Below are positions 1 through 6,415 of a stretch of DNA of 7,088 nucleotides, piece by piece (positions within the stretch are counted from its first letter, which is position 1; each line of letters starts with the position of its first letter). The notes under the pieces are model-generated. The model ran no database searches. It saw nothing but the letters and a program-made list of their open reading frames with translations, and was not told the origin of the DNA. The stretch lies in NCBI GenBank assembly GCA_947649215.1, contig CANSQW010000064.1, positions 1-7,088 of the forward strand, given 5' to 3'. The position numbers and the translations under genes were made by a program. Origin of the DNA: an uncultured bacterium (GTDB lineage: Bacteria > Actinomycetota > Coriobacteriia > Coriobacteriales > Eggerthellaceae).

Positions 1-120
1 GCCCTCGCGACCCCAGCGCCCGCCACTCCGACGGCCCCCGCGGCCCCAGCGCCGCCATACCCCTCTCGGCGCGCCACGAGGCGGCACCCCTCCTGGAGGT
101 CGCGCATCACCACGCCGAAC

Positions 121-158
121 GGCAGGACCCGCGGGGCGTCTCCCCCGCAGGCCCTGCC
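121..158 (-). terminator. Strong hairpin after the second MFS gene, probable operon end
   Basis: Arms 121-136 and 143-158 around a 6-base loop form 16 consecutive pairs on the minus-strand RNA if two G-U pairs are allowed (GGCAGG...CCTGCC outside, GCGGGG...CCCCGC inside). It starts 37 bases after the stop codon. No U tract follows, so it may act as a 3'-end stabiliser with factor-dependent termination rather than as a classic intrinsic terminator. Confidence 0.55.
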
Positions 159-195
159 GACGCGGTCTCTCTGCGAGCAGCCGTCGCCCATGGCC

Positions 196-1413
196 CTACT
201 CGACCGCGGCAGCGGTAACGTCCGCCGGCTCGCCCTGCTCCTCGGCGCTGTAGGTCCTCACGAACATGAGCAGCACCGCCGCCGCCAGGCAGCAGAGGGC
301 GATGGCCCAGCCCGCAGCCGTCCAGCCCATGCCCTCGGCCACGGCGCCGATGAGCGGCGGGCCCACCAGGATGCCCGCGTTGAAGCCGATGCACACCACG
401 CCCGTGGCCACGCCGGCCAGCTCGGGCTTCTTCACCGTCTGGGCCGTCATCGTCCACAGCACGCAGGGGAAGCCCGCGTCCATGAAGCCGTACACGATGG
501 TGAACACGATGAGCGGCGCCGGATTGTCCAGCGTCATGCCGAACAGCGCCACCGCGCCGTAGAGCACGAGCGCCACCGCGCCGAAGGCCTTGCGGTTCTT
601 GATGTGGTTGAGCGCCGCGCCCATGATGATGGCCGCCACCACCGCCGCCAGCGAGAAGTAGCCCACCCACATGTTGGCGCCCTCGCCGATGCTCGGGACG
701 GTGGCCCAGTACGTGGCGATCCAGTTCACGAAGCCGAAGCAGCCCATGCAGAACAGCATGGTCACGAGCGCCATGATCCAGGTGGACGCCGACCTCATGC
801 CCTCGGCGATGGACACGTCGGGGCTCTCCACGTCGGCGTAGCTGTCCTCGGGCCGCGGGCTCTTCACGCAGATGACGTAGAACACGAGCGCCACCACGCA
901 CGCCGCCAGGCCGAACCACCACATGCCCTCCCAGCCGAAGCTCGTCGTGAGCACGCCGGCCAGGAAGAACATGACGGCCTGGGCGCCCATCTGGTACACG
1001 GCCCAGATGCTCATGGGCAGCCCGCGCTTGGCCTCGGGGAACCACATGGCGATGATGGACGGGCCGATGACCGAGATGAGGCCCACGCCGACGCCCTCGA
1101 TGACGCGGCTCGCCATGAGCAGCGCCACGTTGCCGGCGAAGATGCCGATGAGCGAGCCCGCGATGGCGCACACGAGCGCCAGCACGCCGCTTCTCTTGGG
1201 GCCCAGCTTGTTCAGGATGATGGACGCCGGGATGGCCATGACGATGCCCACCAGCGAGAACAGCGAGCTCAGCCAGCCCGCCGACGCCATGTCGATGCCG
1301 AAGGCGTCCTGCAGCGTCACCATGCAGGGCGCCACCTTGTTCTGGACAAGCGCAAGCGCGACGCCGGCGAAGATGGTCACGAGCGCGACCGTCCAGGCCC
1401 TTTTCATATTCAT
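196..1413 (-). CDS. Major facilitator superfamily transporter, second of a tandem pair
   Basis: 405 residues from the ATG at 1413, chosen because GAGGGAG lies about six bases upstream; the open frame extends to 1494 but that part crosses the two hairpins and has non-membrane character. An ATG at 1407 is a possible alternative. About twelve hydrophobic segments. Shares with its upstream neighbour QNKV (24-27), DMASAGWLSS (41-50), RVIEGVGVG (103-111), IAMWFPEAKRGLPM (121-134), NHIKNRK (269-275) and GPPLIG (351-356), so the two are paralogs, probably from duplication. It lacks the Lys/Ala-rich tail and ends in a short acidic stretch. A separate ligand or transport direction from its partner (for example substrate in, product out) is a reasonable inference. 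The hairpin in front may lower or decouple its expression from the rest. Confidence 0.9.
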   Translation of the reverse strand: MNMKRAWTVALVTIFAGVALALVQNKVAPCMVTLQDAFGIDMASAGWLSSLFSLVGIVMAIPASIILNKLGPKRSGVLALVCAIAGSLIGIFAGNVALLMASRVIEGVGVGLISVIGPSIIAMWFPEAKRGLPMSIWAVYQMGAQAVMFFLAGVLTTSFGWEGMWWFGLAACVVALVFYVICVKSPRPEDSYADVESPDVSIAEGMRSASTWIMALVTMLFCMGCFGFVNWIATYWATVPSIGEGANMWVGYFSLAAVVAAIIMGAALNHIKNRKAFGAVALVLYGAVALFGMTLDNPAPLIVFTIVYGFMDAGFPCVLWTMTAQTVKKPELAGVATGVVCIGFNAGILVGPPLIGAVAEGMGWTAAGWAIALCCLAAAVLLMFVRTYSAEEQGEPADVTAAAVE

Positions 1414-1433
1414 GTGAATCTCCCTCGTCTCCG

Positions 1434-1449
1434 GGAGCCCGCGGGCTCC
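1434..1449. repeat. 16-bp perfect palindrome in the leader of the second MFS gene
   Basis: GGAGCCCGCGGGCTCC is self-complementary. It lies between the long hairpin and the ribosome binding site of the downstream gene, about 20 bases before its ATG. It could fold as a 6-bp RNA stem or be a dyad operator. No partner copy was found elsewhere in the window. Confidence 0.4.
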
Positions 1450-1460
1450 TCGCAAAACGG

Positions 1461-1522
1461 GGACTTTGCGCGCCAAGGGGCGCGGCGGACTCATCCGCTG
1501 CGCCCCTTGGTTCTCAAAGTCC
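1461..1522 (-). terminator. Long hairpin between the two MFS genes, terminator or attenuator
   Basis: Two 29-base arms (1461-1489 and 1494-1522) with a 4-base loop: GGACTTTG pairs with CAAAGTCC, a symmetric 4/4 internal loop, CCAAGGGGCGC pairs with GCGCCCCTTGG, one mismatch, then GCGGA pairs with TCCGC. On the minus strand the stem begins ten bases after the first MFS stop and is followed by CCGTTTTGCG, a short U-run. It probably ends or reduces transcription before the second MFS gene. Confidence 0.65.
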
Positions 1523-1532
1523 GACGAACAGG

Positions 1533-2834
1533 TTACTTGGCGGCGGCCTTAGCAGCCTTCGCCGCCAGCTTGGCCTGCTGCTCGTCCATGATCGCCTGCT
1601 CCTCGGGCGTCATCGAGCCCTCGGAGTGACCGTGGTAGTAGGTCTTGACGAACACGAAGAGCACCGCGCCGACCACCGAGGCGATGGCGAGCGGCACGGT
1701 AGCCGCGGCCCATCCGTAGTTCTCGATGAAGAACCCGGTGACGGGCGGTCCGAGCAGGGTGCCGATGTTCAGGCCCACGTTGAGGATGCCGATGGACGTG
1801 CCCGCGTACTCCGGCTTCTTGGCCGTCGACGGGATCATCGTCCAGTAGGCCGTGGGGATGGCGCCCTCCAGGAACGGATAGATGATGATGAACGGCAGCA
1901 GCAGCGCCGGGTCGTCCATCCTGAAGCAGTAGAACAGGATGAACGTGTACAGCGCGAAGCCGATGACGCCCATGAAGCGGCGATTGCCCAGCTTGATGTG
2001 GTTCATCACCCAGCCGAGCAGGATCACCACGGGAACCTCGATGGCGTACATGATCGACACCCACCAGTTAGACTGGTTCATGTCGCCGGCGAAGAACTCC
2101 TGGGCCCAGTACAGCGAGATGTAGGTGGCGAACCCGAAGCAGCAGAACGTGAAGATCAGGCCTGCCAGGGTAATCACCCACGTGGCGCTGGACTTGAAGC
2201 CCTCGCCGAAGTGGAACTCCTCCGGATCCTCGCCCTCCGCGTAGTTGGGCATGTCCCCATCGGGCTCCTTGACCTTCCATTGGTAGAGCACCAGCGCGAC
2301 GACGCACAGGATGAACACGAACCACCACACGCCCTGCCATCCCCAGTTGGCGGCCAGGCCGCCGCCGAAGAAGAACAGGATCGTCTGCGACGCCATCATC
2401 CACGACCCCCACACGCCCATGGGCAGGCCCCGCTTCTCGGCAGGGAACCACATGGCGATGATGGCCGGGCCCACCACGGCGATCATGCCCACGCCGACGC
2501 CCTCGATGACGCGCGTCGCCAGCAGCATCCAGAACTCGGTGCAGAACGCGCCGAGCGCGCAGCCGACGGCGCAGCAGGCCAGCGAGATGACGCCGATCTT
2601 CTTGGCGCCCAGGCGCTGCAGGAGCCACGAGGCGGGCAGGGCGGTGATCATGCCCATGATGGTGAACACGGAGGTCAGCCAGCCGGCGTCGGTCTCGCCG
2701 ATGCCGAAGTCGAGCATGACCACGTCGATGACCGGGGGAACCTTGTTCTGGGCGCTCGCGAGCGCCAGACCGCCGAGGAAGGCGATGATCACGATCAGCC
2801 AGGCGGTAGTCGTCGTCTTTTGCTTCTTGCTCAT
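1533..2834 (-). CDS. Major facilitator superfamily transporter, first of a tandem pair
   Basis: 433 residues, about twelve hydrophobic segments, typical MFS length. Visible landmarks: a TM1 segment ending ASAQNKVPP (27-34); DAGWLTS at 49-55; a degenerate loop 2-3 motif around LLQRLGAKKIG (71-81); RVIEGVGVGM in TM4 (108-117); WFPAEKRGLPMG in loop 4-5 (129-140); a hydrophilic central loop 187-216; and TM11 GPPVTGF (362-368). The C-terminus (410-433) is a cytoplasmic Glu/Gln then Lys/Ala-rich tail likely to be helical. Start at the ATG with GAGGGG about seven bases upstream. It closely resembles the following gene. In known catechol-dehydroxylase loci MFS proteins sit beside the enzyme, so uptake of the phenolic substrate or release of product is the likely job; direction and ligand cannot be read from the sequence. 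Confidence 0.9.
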   Translation of the reverse strand: MSKKQKTTTTAWLIVIIAFLGGLALASAQNKVPPVIDVVMLDFGIGETDAGWLTSVFTIMGMITALPASWLLQRLGAKKIGVISLACCAVGCALGAFCTEFWMLLATRVIEGVGVGMIAVVGPAIIAMWFPAEKRGLPMGVWGSWMMASQTILFFFGGGLAANWGWQGVWWFVFILCVVALVLYQWKVKEPDGDMPNYAEGEDPEEFHFGEGFKSSATWVITLAGLIFTFCCFGFATYISLYWAQEFFAGDMNQSNWWVSIMYAIEVPVVILLGWVMNHIKLGNRRFMGVIGFALYTFILFYCFRMDDPALLLPFIIIYPFLEGAIPTAYWTMIPSTAKKPEYAGTSIGILNVGLNIGTLLGPPVTGFFIENYGWAAATVPLAIASVVGAVLFVFVKTYYHGHSEGSMTPEEQAIMDEQQAKLAAKAAKAAAK

Positions 2835-2921
2835 GAATATCCCCTCTCAACCGCTTTTGAATGCAGGAGAACTAGGGTTTCAGCAGATGCAGGGCAGAAG
2901 CCCGCGGCGATGACGGGGGCG

Positions 2922-3269
2922 CTAGGGGGCCTCGTCGCCGAACACGTGCCCGCAGCGACGGCAGGTGTCCCGGCTTCCCAGGACGTAGCTGCCGCAGGAG
3001 GGGCAGAGCTTGGTGCGCCCCTCCTTCAGGCAATCGCCGCACAGCGGCCTCTCGAAGGGCGTGCAGAAGAAACACGCCTTCTTAACCTCTGCGTTCAGAT
3101 GCGTGACCGCCTTGGCGTCATCGTGTTCGAGCAGCGTTCCGCACTTGGCGCACGCGGCGCGGTCGTACGGGTTATACCAGCCGCACTGGGGGCACGGCAC
3201 GGGATACTTGAACTCGGCCTTCTTATGGCAACGCTGACACCAGGGGCTGCAGGTCCTGCAATTAGGCAT
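2922..3269 (-). CDS. Multi-zinc-ribbon protein with eight CxxC pairs
   Basis: 115 residues with exactly sixteen cysteines, all in CxxC pairs: 4/7, 11/14, 26/29, 40/43, 66/69, 77/80, 89/92 and 103/106. Two pairs of CxxC form clear zinc ribbons (CPQCGWYN...CAKCG at 26-44 and CPSCG...CRRCG at 89-107); the others (CRTC, CQRC and CFFC, CGDC) have the spacing of additional treble-clef or ribbon knuckles, so up to four metal sites are possible. The two halves (1-45 and 64-108) look like an internal duplication joined by an acidic/histidine linker (EHDDAKAVTHLNAE). No membrane segment or signal. ATG at 3269 follows an AGGAGGGGGAG purine tract. No recognised enzyme domain. It may be a scaffold, metal or Fe-S assembly helper, or protein-binding adaptor for the Mo enzyme; only the metal-binding character is supported. 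Confidence 0.8.
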   Translation of the reverse strand: MPNCRTCSPWCQRCHKKAEFKYPVPCPQCGWYNPYDRAACAKCGTLLEHDDAKAVTHLNAEVKKACFFCTPFERPLCGDCLKEGRTKLCPSCGSYVLGSRDTCRRCGHVFGDEAP

Positions 3270-3332
3270 CGGGTCTCCCCCTCCTTATGAGCGATCCTTC
3301 CACCTAACGGTCGCACATCGGAACTCTGGCGC

Positions 3333-3608
3333 CTACGCCTTCGGGGCGCCGGGGGCCTGGGGGGCCGTCGGAGCGCCAGAAGCCGGAGGGGCACCGGGAG
3401 CCTTGGGGGCGTTGTCAAGGCCCTGCGGGGTGAGCGAGATCTCCTTCGGAGCCGCAGGCGTGGAGGCCGCGATGGCATCCTCAGCCGCCTTCTTGGACTC
3501 CGCCAGGTCGGCGCCGCACTTCTTGCAGGTGGCGTCGGTGGGCTTGTTGAAGGTTCCGCACTCGAGGCACTTGACGATGGTCACCGTGGCTGCAGGTCTA
3601 AAGCACAT
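3333..3608 (-). CDS. Zinc-ribbon protein with Pro/Ala-rich tail
   Basis: 91 residues from the ATG at 3608, chosen because AGGAG lies five bases upstream; an in-frame reading can be extended to 3659 but that part has no ribosome binding site and runs into the intercistronic hairpin. One ribbon: C14-x2-C17 and C28-x2-C31 within KCLECGTF and TCKKCGADL, the double-CxxC knuckle of rubredoxin-like/zinc-ribbon folds. An extra cysteine, C2, sits in the N-terminal MCFRPA. Residues 38-55 are a short charged linker, and from about 66 to the end the chain is low-complexity Pro/Ala/Gly with APGAP-like repeats, likely disordered. Metal could be zinc (typical) or iron; four cysteines cannot tell. Position between the enzyme's electron carrier and a second cysteine-rich protein suggests an accessory or assembly role, which is inference. 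Confidence 0.8.
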   Translation of the reverse strand: MCFRPAATVTIVKCLECGTFNKPTDATCKKCGADLAESKKAAEDAIAASTPAAPKEISLTPQGLDNAPKAPGAPPASGAPTAPQAPGAPKA

Positions 3609-3641
3609 AGCTTCTCCTAACTCGATAACTACCAGCCCAGG

Positions 3642-3673
3642 CCGGCGCCCCGGCTGCACGGGAGGGGCGCCGG
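3642..3673 (-). other. Intercistronic hairpin between ferredoxin and zinc-ribbon genes
   Basis: CCGGCGCCCC (3642-3651) pairs perfectly with GGGGCGCCGG (3664-3673) around a 12-base loop. It sits between the ferredoxin stop (3690) and the next gene's start (3608). On the minus strand no U-run follows, so it looks like an RNA-processing or stability element rather than a full terminator. Such hairpins often make upstream genes more abundant than downstream ones. Confidence 0.6.
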
Positions 3674-3689
3674 ACCTGAGCTCGGGGTC

Positions 3690-4034
3690 TTACTGCTCGG
3701 GCACGTACACCCAGGAGCGCGGGGTGGCCTCGGCCAGCTTCGCCAGCTCAGACACGGTGCCGTACTTCATGCACGCGGACTGGCAGTGGTGGACGCAGGT
3801 CGGGAGCTTGCCCAGGGCCGTGCGGTCGGCGCACAGGTCGCACTGCGACGTGAACACGGGCAGGTTGTTGTACTCGTACTTGCCGTTGGCCATCATGCGC
3901 GGGCCGTCCTCGAAGAGGATGACGCCGTTGGCCTCGCCGGCAGCCCAGCCGTGCTCGACCTTGCAGGCCATCTCGCAGGAGTGGCAGCCGGTGCACCACT
4001 GGTAGTCGATGAAAAGACCGTACTTCTCAGCCAT
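3690..4034 (-). CDS. Two-cluster ferredoxin subunit (short DmsB-like), electron donor to the molybdoenzyme
   Basis: 114 residues with nine cysteines. Motif 1 is C14-x2-C17-x2-C20-x3-C24 (WCTGCHSCEMAC), motif 2 is C65-x2-C68-x11-C80-x3-C84 (CDLC...CVHHC), plus C88. In DmsB/NrfC-type proteins these correspond to the first and last of four cluster motifs, with cysteines shared crosswise, so this version should hold two [4Fe-4S] clusters. The family usually has about 200 residues; the middle cluster region is absent here, giving a minimal wire. The proline that normally follows the fourth cysteine of motif 2 is replaced by glutamine. No signal peptide, matching the cytoplasmic catalytic subunit. 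Encoded one base after that gene and coupled to it. Role as intramolecular electron relay to the Mo subunit is inferred from family and coupling; the upstream donor is unknown. Confidence 0.9.
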   Translation of the reverse strand: MAEKYGLFIDYQWCTGCHSCEMACKVEHGWAAGEANGVILFEDGPRMMANGKYEYNNLPVFTSQCDLCADRTALGKLPTCVHHCQSACMKYGTVSELAKLAEATPRSWVYVPEQ

Positions 4035-4035
4035 C

Positions 4036-6375
4036 TTAGAAACCTCCCTTAGCCGTCACGATCTCGCTGGGCGAGCAGTCGTTCTCCTTCGTGACCGGAT
4101 AGATCTTGCAGATCTGGTTCGCGTACGGGGCGCCGTAGAGCGTGGGGCCGGTAACGCCCTGAACCGTCAGATTGTTGATGTTGGAGTCGAACACGCCGAA
4201 CAGGTTGGGCTCGGCGCCATCGGTCTCGGGGAACCACCAGCCATGCTCGGAGCGCACGGTGTCGGGCTTGAGCGACGGGTTGATGCGGACGCGCTGCTTG
4301 CACTTGCCGCGCATGTTCTCCACCCAGATCCAGTCGCCGGCGCACACGCCGATCTTGGCGGCGGTGTCGGGATGCAGATCGGTCAGCGGATCGGGATGCG
4401 ACTCGCGCAGGCGCGGAACCTGGCGCTCCTCGGAGTGGAAGTACTCCCAGGTGCGGGCGCCGGTGGTGAGCACGTACGGGTACTCCTCGAACAGCTCCGG
4501 GGTGGACACGGGGCTCTCAGGCGGCTCCTCGTAGTACGGCATCGGGTCGAAGCCCCACGCGTCGAACAGCGTGTTGAACAGCTCGCACTTGCCGGTGTTG
4601 GTGTTGAAGCCGGGCTGTCCGTCGTCGCGGAGCCAGCCGAGCTCGTACTTGCGGTACGCCCAGTCGTCCGGCCAGTCGATGACCTTCTCCACCAGCTCGG
4701 GGAACGTCTCGTCGGTCTTGTGCGGCCAACCGGCATGGAAGCGGTTGCCGGACTGGATCCACCAGGTCATGAGCTCGACGTCGGTCTCCCACGGGAACAG
4801 CCGCGGCTCGAGGCGCTTGCCCAGCTCCAGGATGATCTGCTCGTCGGACTTGGCCTCGTAGTAGTCGGCCACCTTGACGATGGAGCGCAGCGGCCACCAC
4901 CACACGCGGGCGGAGTTGCGCTCGGAGCTCATGCCGCAGGGCAGCACGATGTCGGCGCAGGCGATGGCGGTCGGGGTCATGAACACGTCGACGACCACGT
5001 TGTAGGACACCGACTTCATGGCGCGGTACACGCGGGGCGCGTCGGCGGCCATGTTGGCGATGGGGTTGGTGGACTGGATGAACAGCATCTTGATCGGGTA
5101 GGGCTCGCCGGTCTCGATGGCGTTCAGCACGGTGTCGCCGTTGGCGGTGGGGTCGAAGCCCAGCGCGTGCAGCGGGGAGGTCTCCACGCCGAGCATCTTG
5201 CCGAGCATCTCGTCGGAGAGGTTCCACATGCCGCAGCCGTAGGAGTCCGGAATGTCGTAGGCGCAGCGGGGGATCATCATGCCGCCGGGCACGTCGATGT
5301 CGCCGCAGATGGCGCCCATGGAGAGCAGGGCCTGGGCCAGCGGGATGCCGCAGACGGTCTGGTCGACCTTGAGGCCCCACTGGATGGTGCCGGGGTTGGC
5401 GCCGGCGAAAGCGCGGGCAGCCTGGCGGATCAGCTCGGCGTCGACGCCGGAGATCTCGGCGGCCAGCTCAGCCGGGTACTCCTTGCAGCGCTCGGCCAGC
5501 TCCTCGAAGCCGTAGCACCAGTTCTCGACGAAGTCGTGATCGTACAGATCCTCCTCGATGATGGTGTTGAGCATGGCGATGACCACGGCGGCGTCGGTGC
5601 CGGGGCGCACCTGCAGCCAGTACTCGGCCTTGGAGGCCAGCCAGGTGCAGGAGGGGTCGAGCACGATGAGCTTCGTGCCGCCCTGCTTCATGACGTCGAC
5701 GATCCAGTGACCGAAGAAGCCGTCGCCGTTGGAGATGAGGGCGTTGTTGCCCACGTTGAGGATGTACTCGGGGTACACGTACTCGGGATCGGCGTAGCGC
5801 TGCTCCAGGTGCTGGGACATGTCAGCCACGAAGAAGTCGCCCATGAAGCAATGGCCGATGGTGGTACGGGGGAGGTAGCAGGCGTCGCCGGAGAGGAAGC
5901 CCAGCACGAAGTTGGGGCTGCCGAAGCCGGCGTAGCTCAGGTAGGGGGTCTGCCAGCAGATGTTGCGGCCGGTGCCCTGCATGGAGACGATGGCCTCGGG
6001 GCCGAACTCCTCCTGGATCTCGCGGACGTGCTTCACGATGTCATCGTAGGCCTCGTCCCACGTGATGCGCTCCCACTTGTTCTCGCCGCGCTCGCCGACG
6101 CGCTTCAGGGGGTACTTCAGGCGATCGGGATGGTAGAACGTCTCGACGACGTCGAGGCAGCGCATGCAGAGGCGGCCCTGGTTGTAGGGGCTCAGGGGGT
6201 CGCCCTCGATCTTCTCGACCTTGCCGTCCTTGGTGTAGTACAGAACGGAGCAGCCGTTGTGACAGCCGGGGGCCGTCCACATGTTGGTACGGGTGACGGT
6301 GTACTCACCCTCCTGCCACTGCCAGTCGGTTTTGTAGACGTCTTTGTTGACGCCTTCGAGCTCGTTGGTAAGCAT
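4036..6375 (-). CDS. Molybdopterin oxidoreductase-family catalytic subunit, soluble catechol-dehydroxylase / pyrogallol-hydroxytransferase type
   Basis: 779 residues. Family landmarks in order: WTAPGCHNGC at 33-42 with GRLCMRC at 67-73 (N-terminal Fe-S region); YHPDRLKYPLKRVG 81-94; WERITWDEA 101-109; GFGSPN 150-155; GDACYLPR 163-170, where the Mo-coordinating side chain is expected; QSTNPIANMAAD 434-445; TPTAIACADIVLP 467-479; NTNTGKCELFN 591-601; and the C-terminal pterin-binding domain with LTTGARTWEYFHS 636-648 and HGWWFPE 711-717. Length suits the family. There is no twin-arginine leader, so the enzyme is cytoplasmic, unlike periplasmic DMSO reductases. Known relatives with this build (soluble, small ferredoxin partner, MFS neighbours) remove or transfer hydroxyl groups on catechols and related phenols; substrate is not readable here. 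Start chosen at the ATG with GAGAGG about 10 bases upstream. First cysteine of the usual CxxCxxxC is missing. Confidence 0.9.
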   Translation of the reverse strand: MLTNELEGVNKDVYKTDWQWQEGEYTVTRTNMWTAPGCHNGCSVLYYTKDGKVEKIEGDPLSPYNQGRLCMRCLDVVETFYHPDRLKYPLKRVGERGENKWERITWDEAYDDIVKHVREIQEEFGPEAIVSMQGTGRNICWQTPYLSYAGFGSPNFVLGFLSGDACYLPRTTIGHCFMGDFFVADMSQHLEQRYADPEYVYPEYILNVGNNALISNGDGFFGHWIVDVMKQGGTKLIVLDPSCTWLASKAEYWLQVRPGTDAAVVIAMLNTIIEEDLYDHDFVENWCYGFEELAERCKEYPAELAAEISGVDAELIRQAARAFAGANPGTIQWGLKVDQTVCGIPLAQALLSMGAICGDIDVPGGMMIPRCAYDIPDSYGCGMWNLSDEMLGKMLGVETSPLHALGFDPTANGDTVLNAIETGEPYPIKMLFIQSTNPIANMAADAPRVYRAMKSVSYNVVVDVFMTPTAIACADIVLPCGMSSERNSARVWWWPLRSIVKVADYYEAKSDEQIILELGKRLEPRLFPWETDVELMTWWIQSGNRFHAGWPHKTDETFPELVEKVIDWPDDWAYRKYELGWLRDDGQPGFNTNTGKCELFNTLFDAWGFDPMPYYEEPPESPVSTPELFEEYPYVLTTGARTWEYFHSEERQVPRLRESHPDPLTDLHPDTAAKIGVCAGDWIWVENMRGKCKQRVRINPSLKPDTVRSEHGWWFPETDGAEPNLFGVFDSNINNLTVQGVTGPTLYGAPYANQICKIYPVTKENDCSPSEIVTAKGGF
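4042..4048 (-). promoter_or_regulatory. Ribosome binding site of the ferredoxin gene embedded in the catalytic-subunit stop region
   Basis: GGGAGGT on the minus strand lies within the last Lys-Gly-Gly codons of the catalytic subunit. That gene's TAA ends at 4036 and the ferredoxin ATG begins at 4034, one base later, eight bases after the GGAGG core. The arrangement implies translational coupling and so a fixed ratio of the two subunits. Confidence 0.8.
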
Positions 6376-6415
6376 AGCTTGTTTACCTCTCTTCTCTCTC
6401 CGATTTCGGAATGCC

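Noticed and set aside
1..191. Possible edge gene on the minus strand (ATG at 191, open to position 1, containing FGVVMRDLQEGCRLVARRE) or a plus-strand C-terminus ending at 218
   Set aside because: Both frames stay open in this GC-rich stretch, neither has a clear ribosome binding site or family match, the minus frame crosses the strong hairpin at 121-158 and becomes Gly/Ala repeats, and the plus frame overlaps the MFS gene. More flanking sequence is needed to decide.
1414..1494. N-terminal extension of the second MFS gene to 1494
   Set aside because: It would encode an Arg/Pro-rich, non-membrane leader through hairpin sequence; the ATG at 1413 has a proper ribosome binding site and places TM1 at the start as in its paralog.
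190..3290. Long plus-strand open frames (190-1629 and 1626-3290)
   Set aside because: Antisense shadows of the MFS and zinc-ribbon genes, rich in Arg/His/Gly/Ala, crossing intergenic hairpins and without ribosome binding sites.
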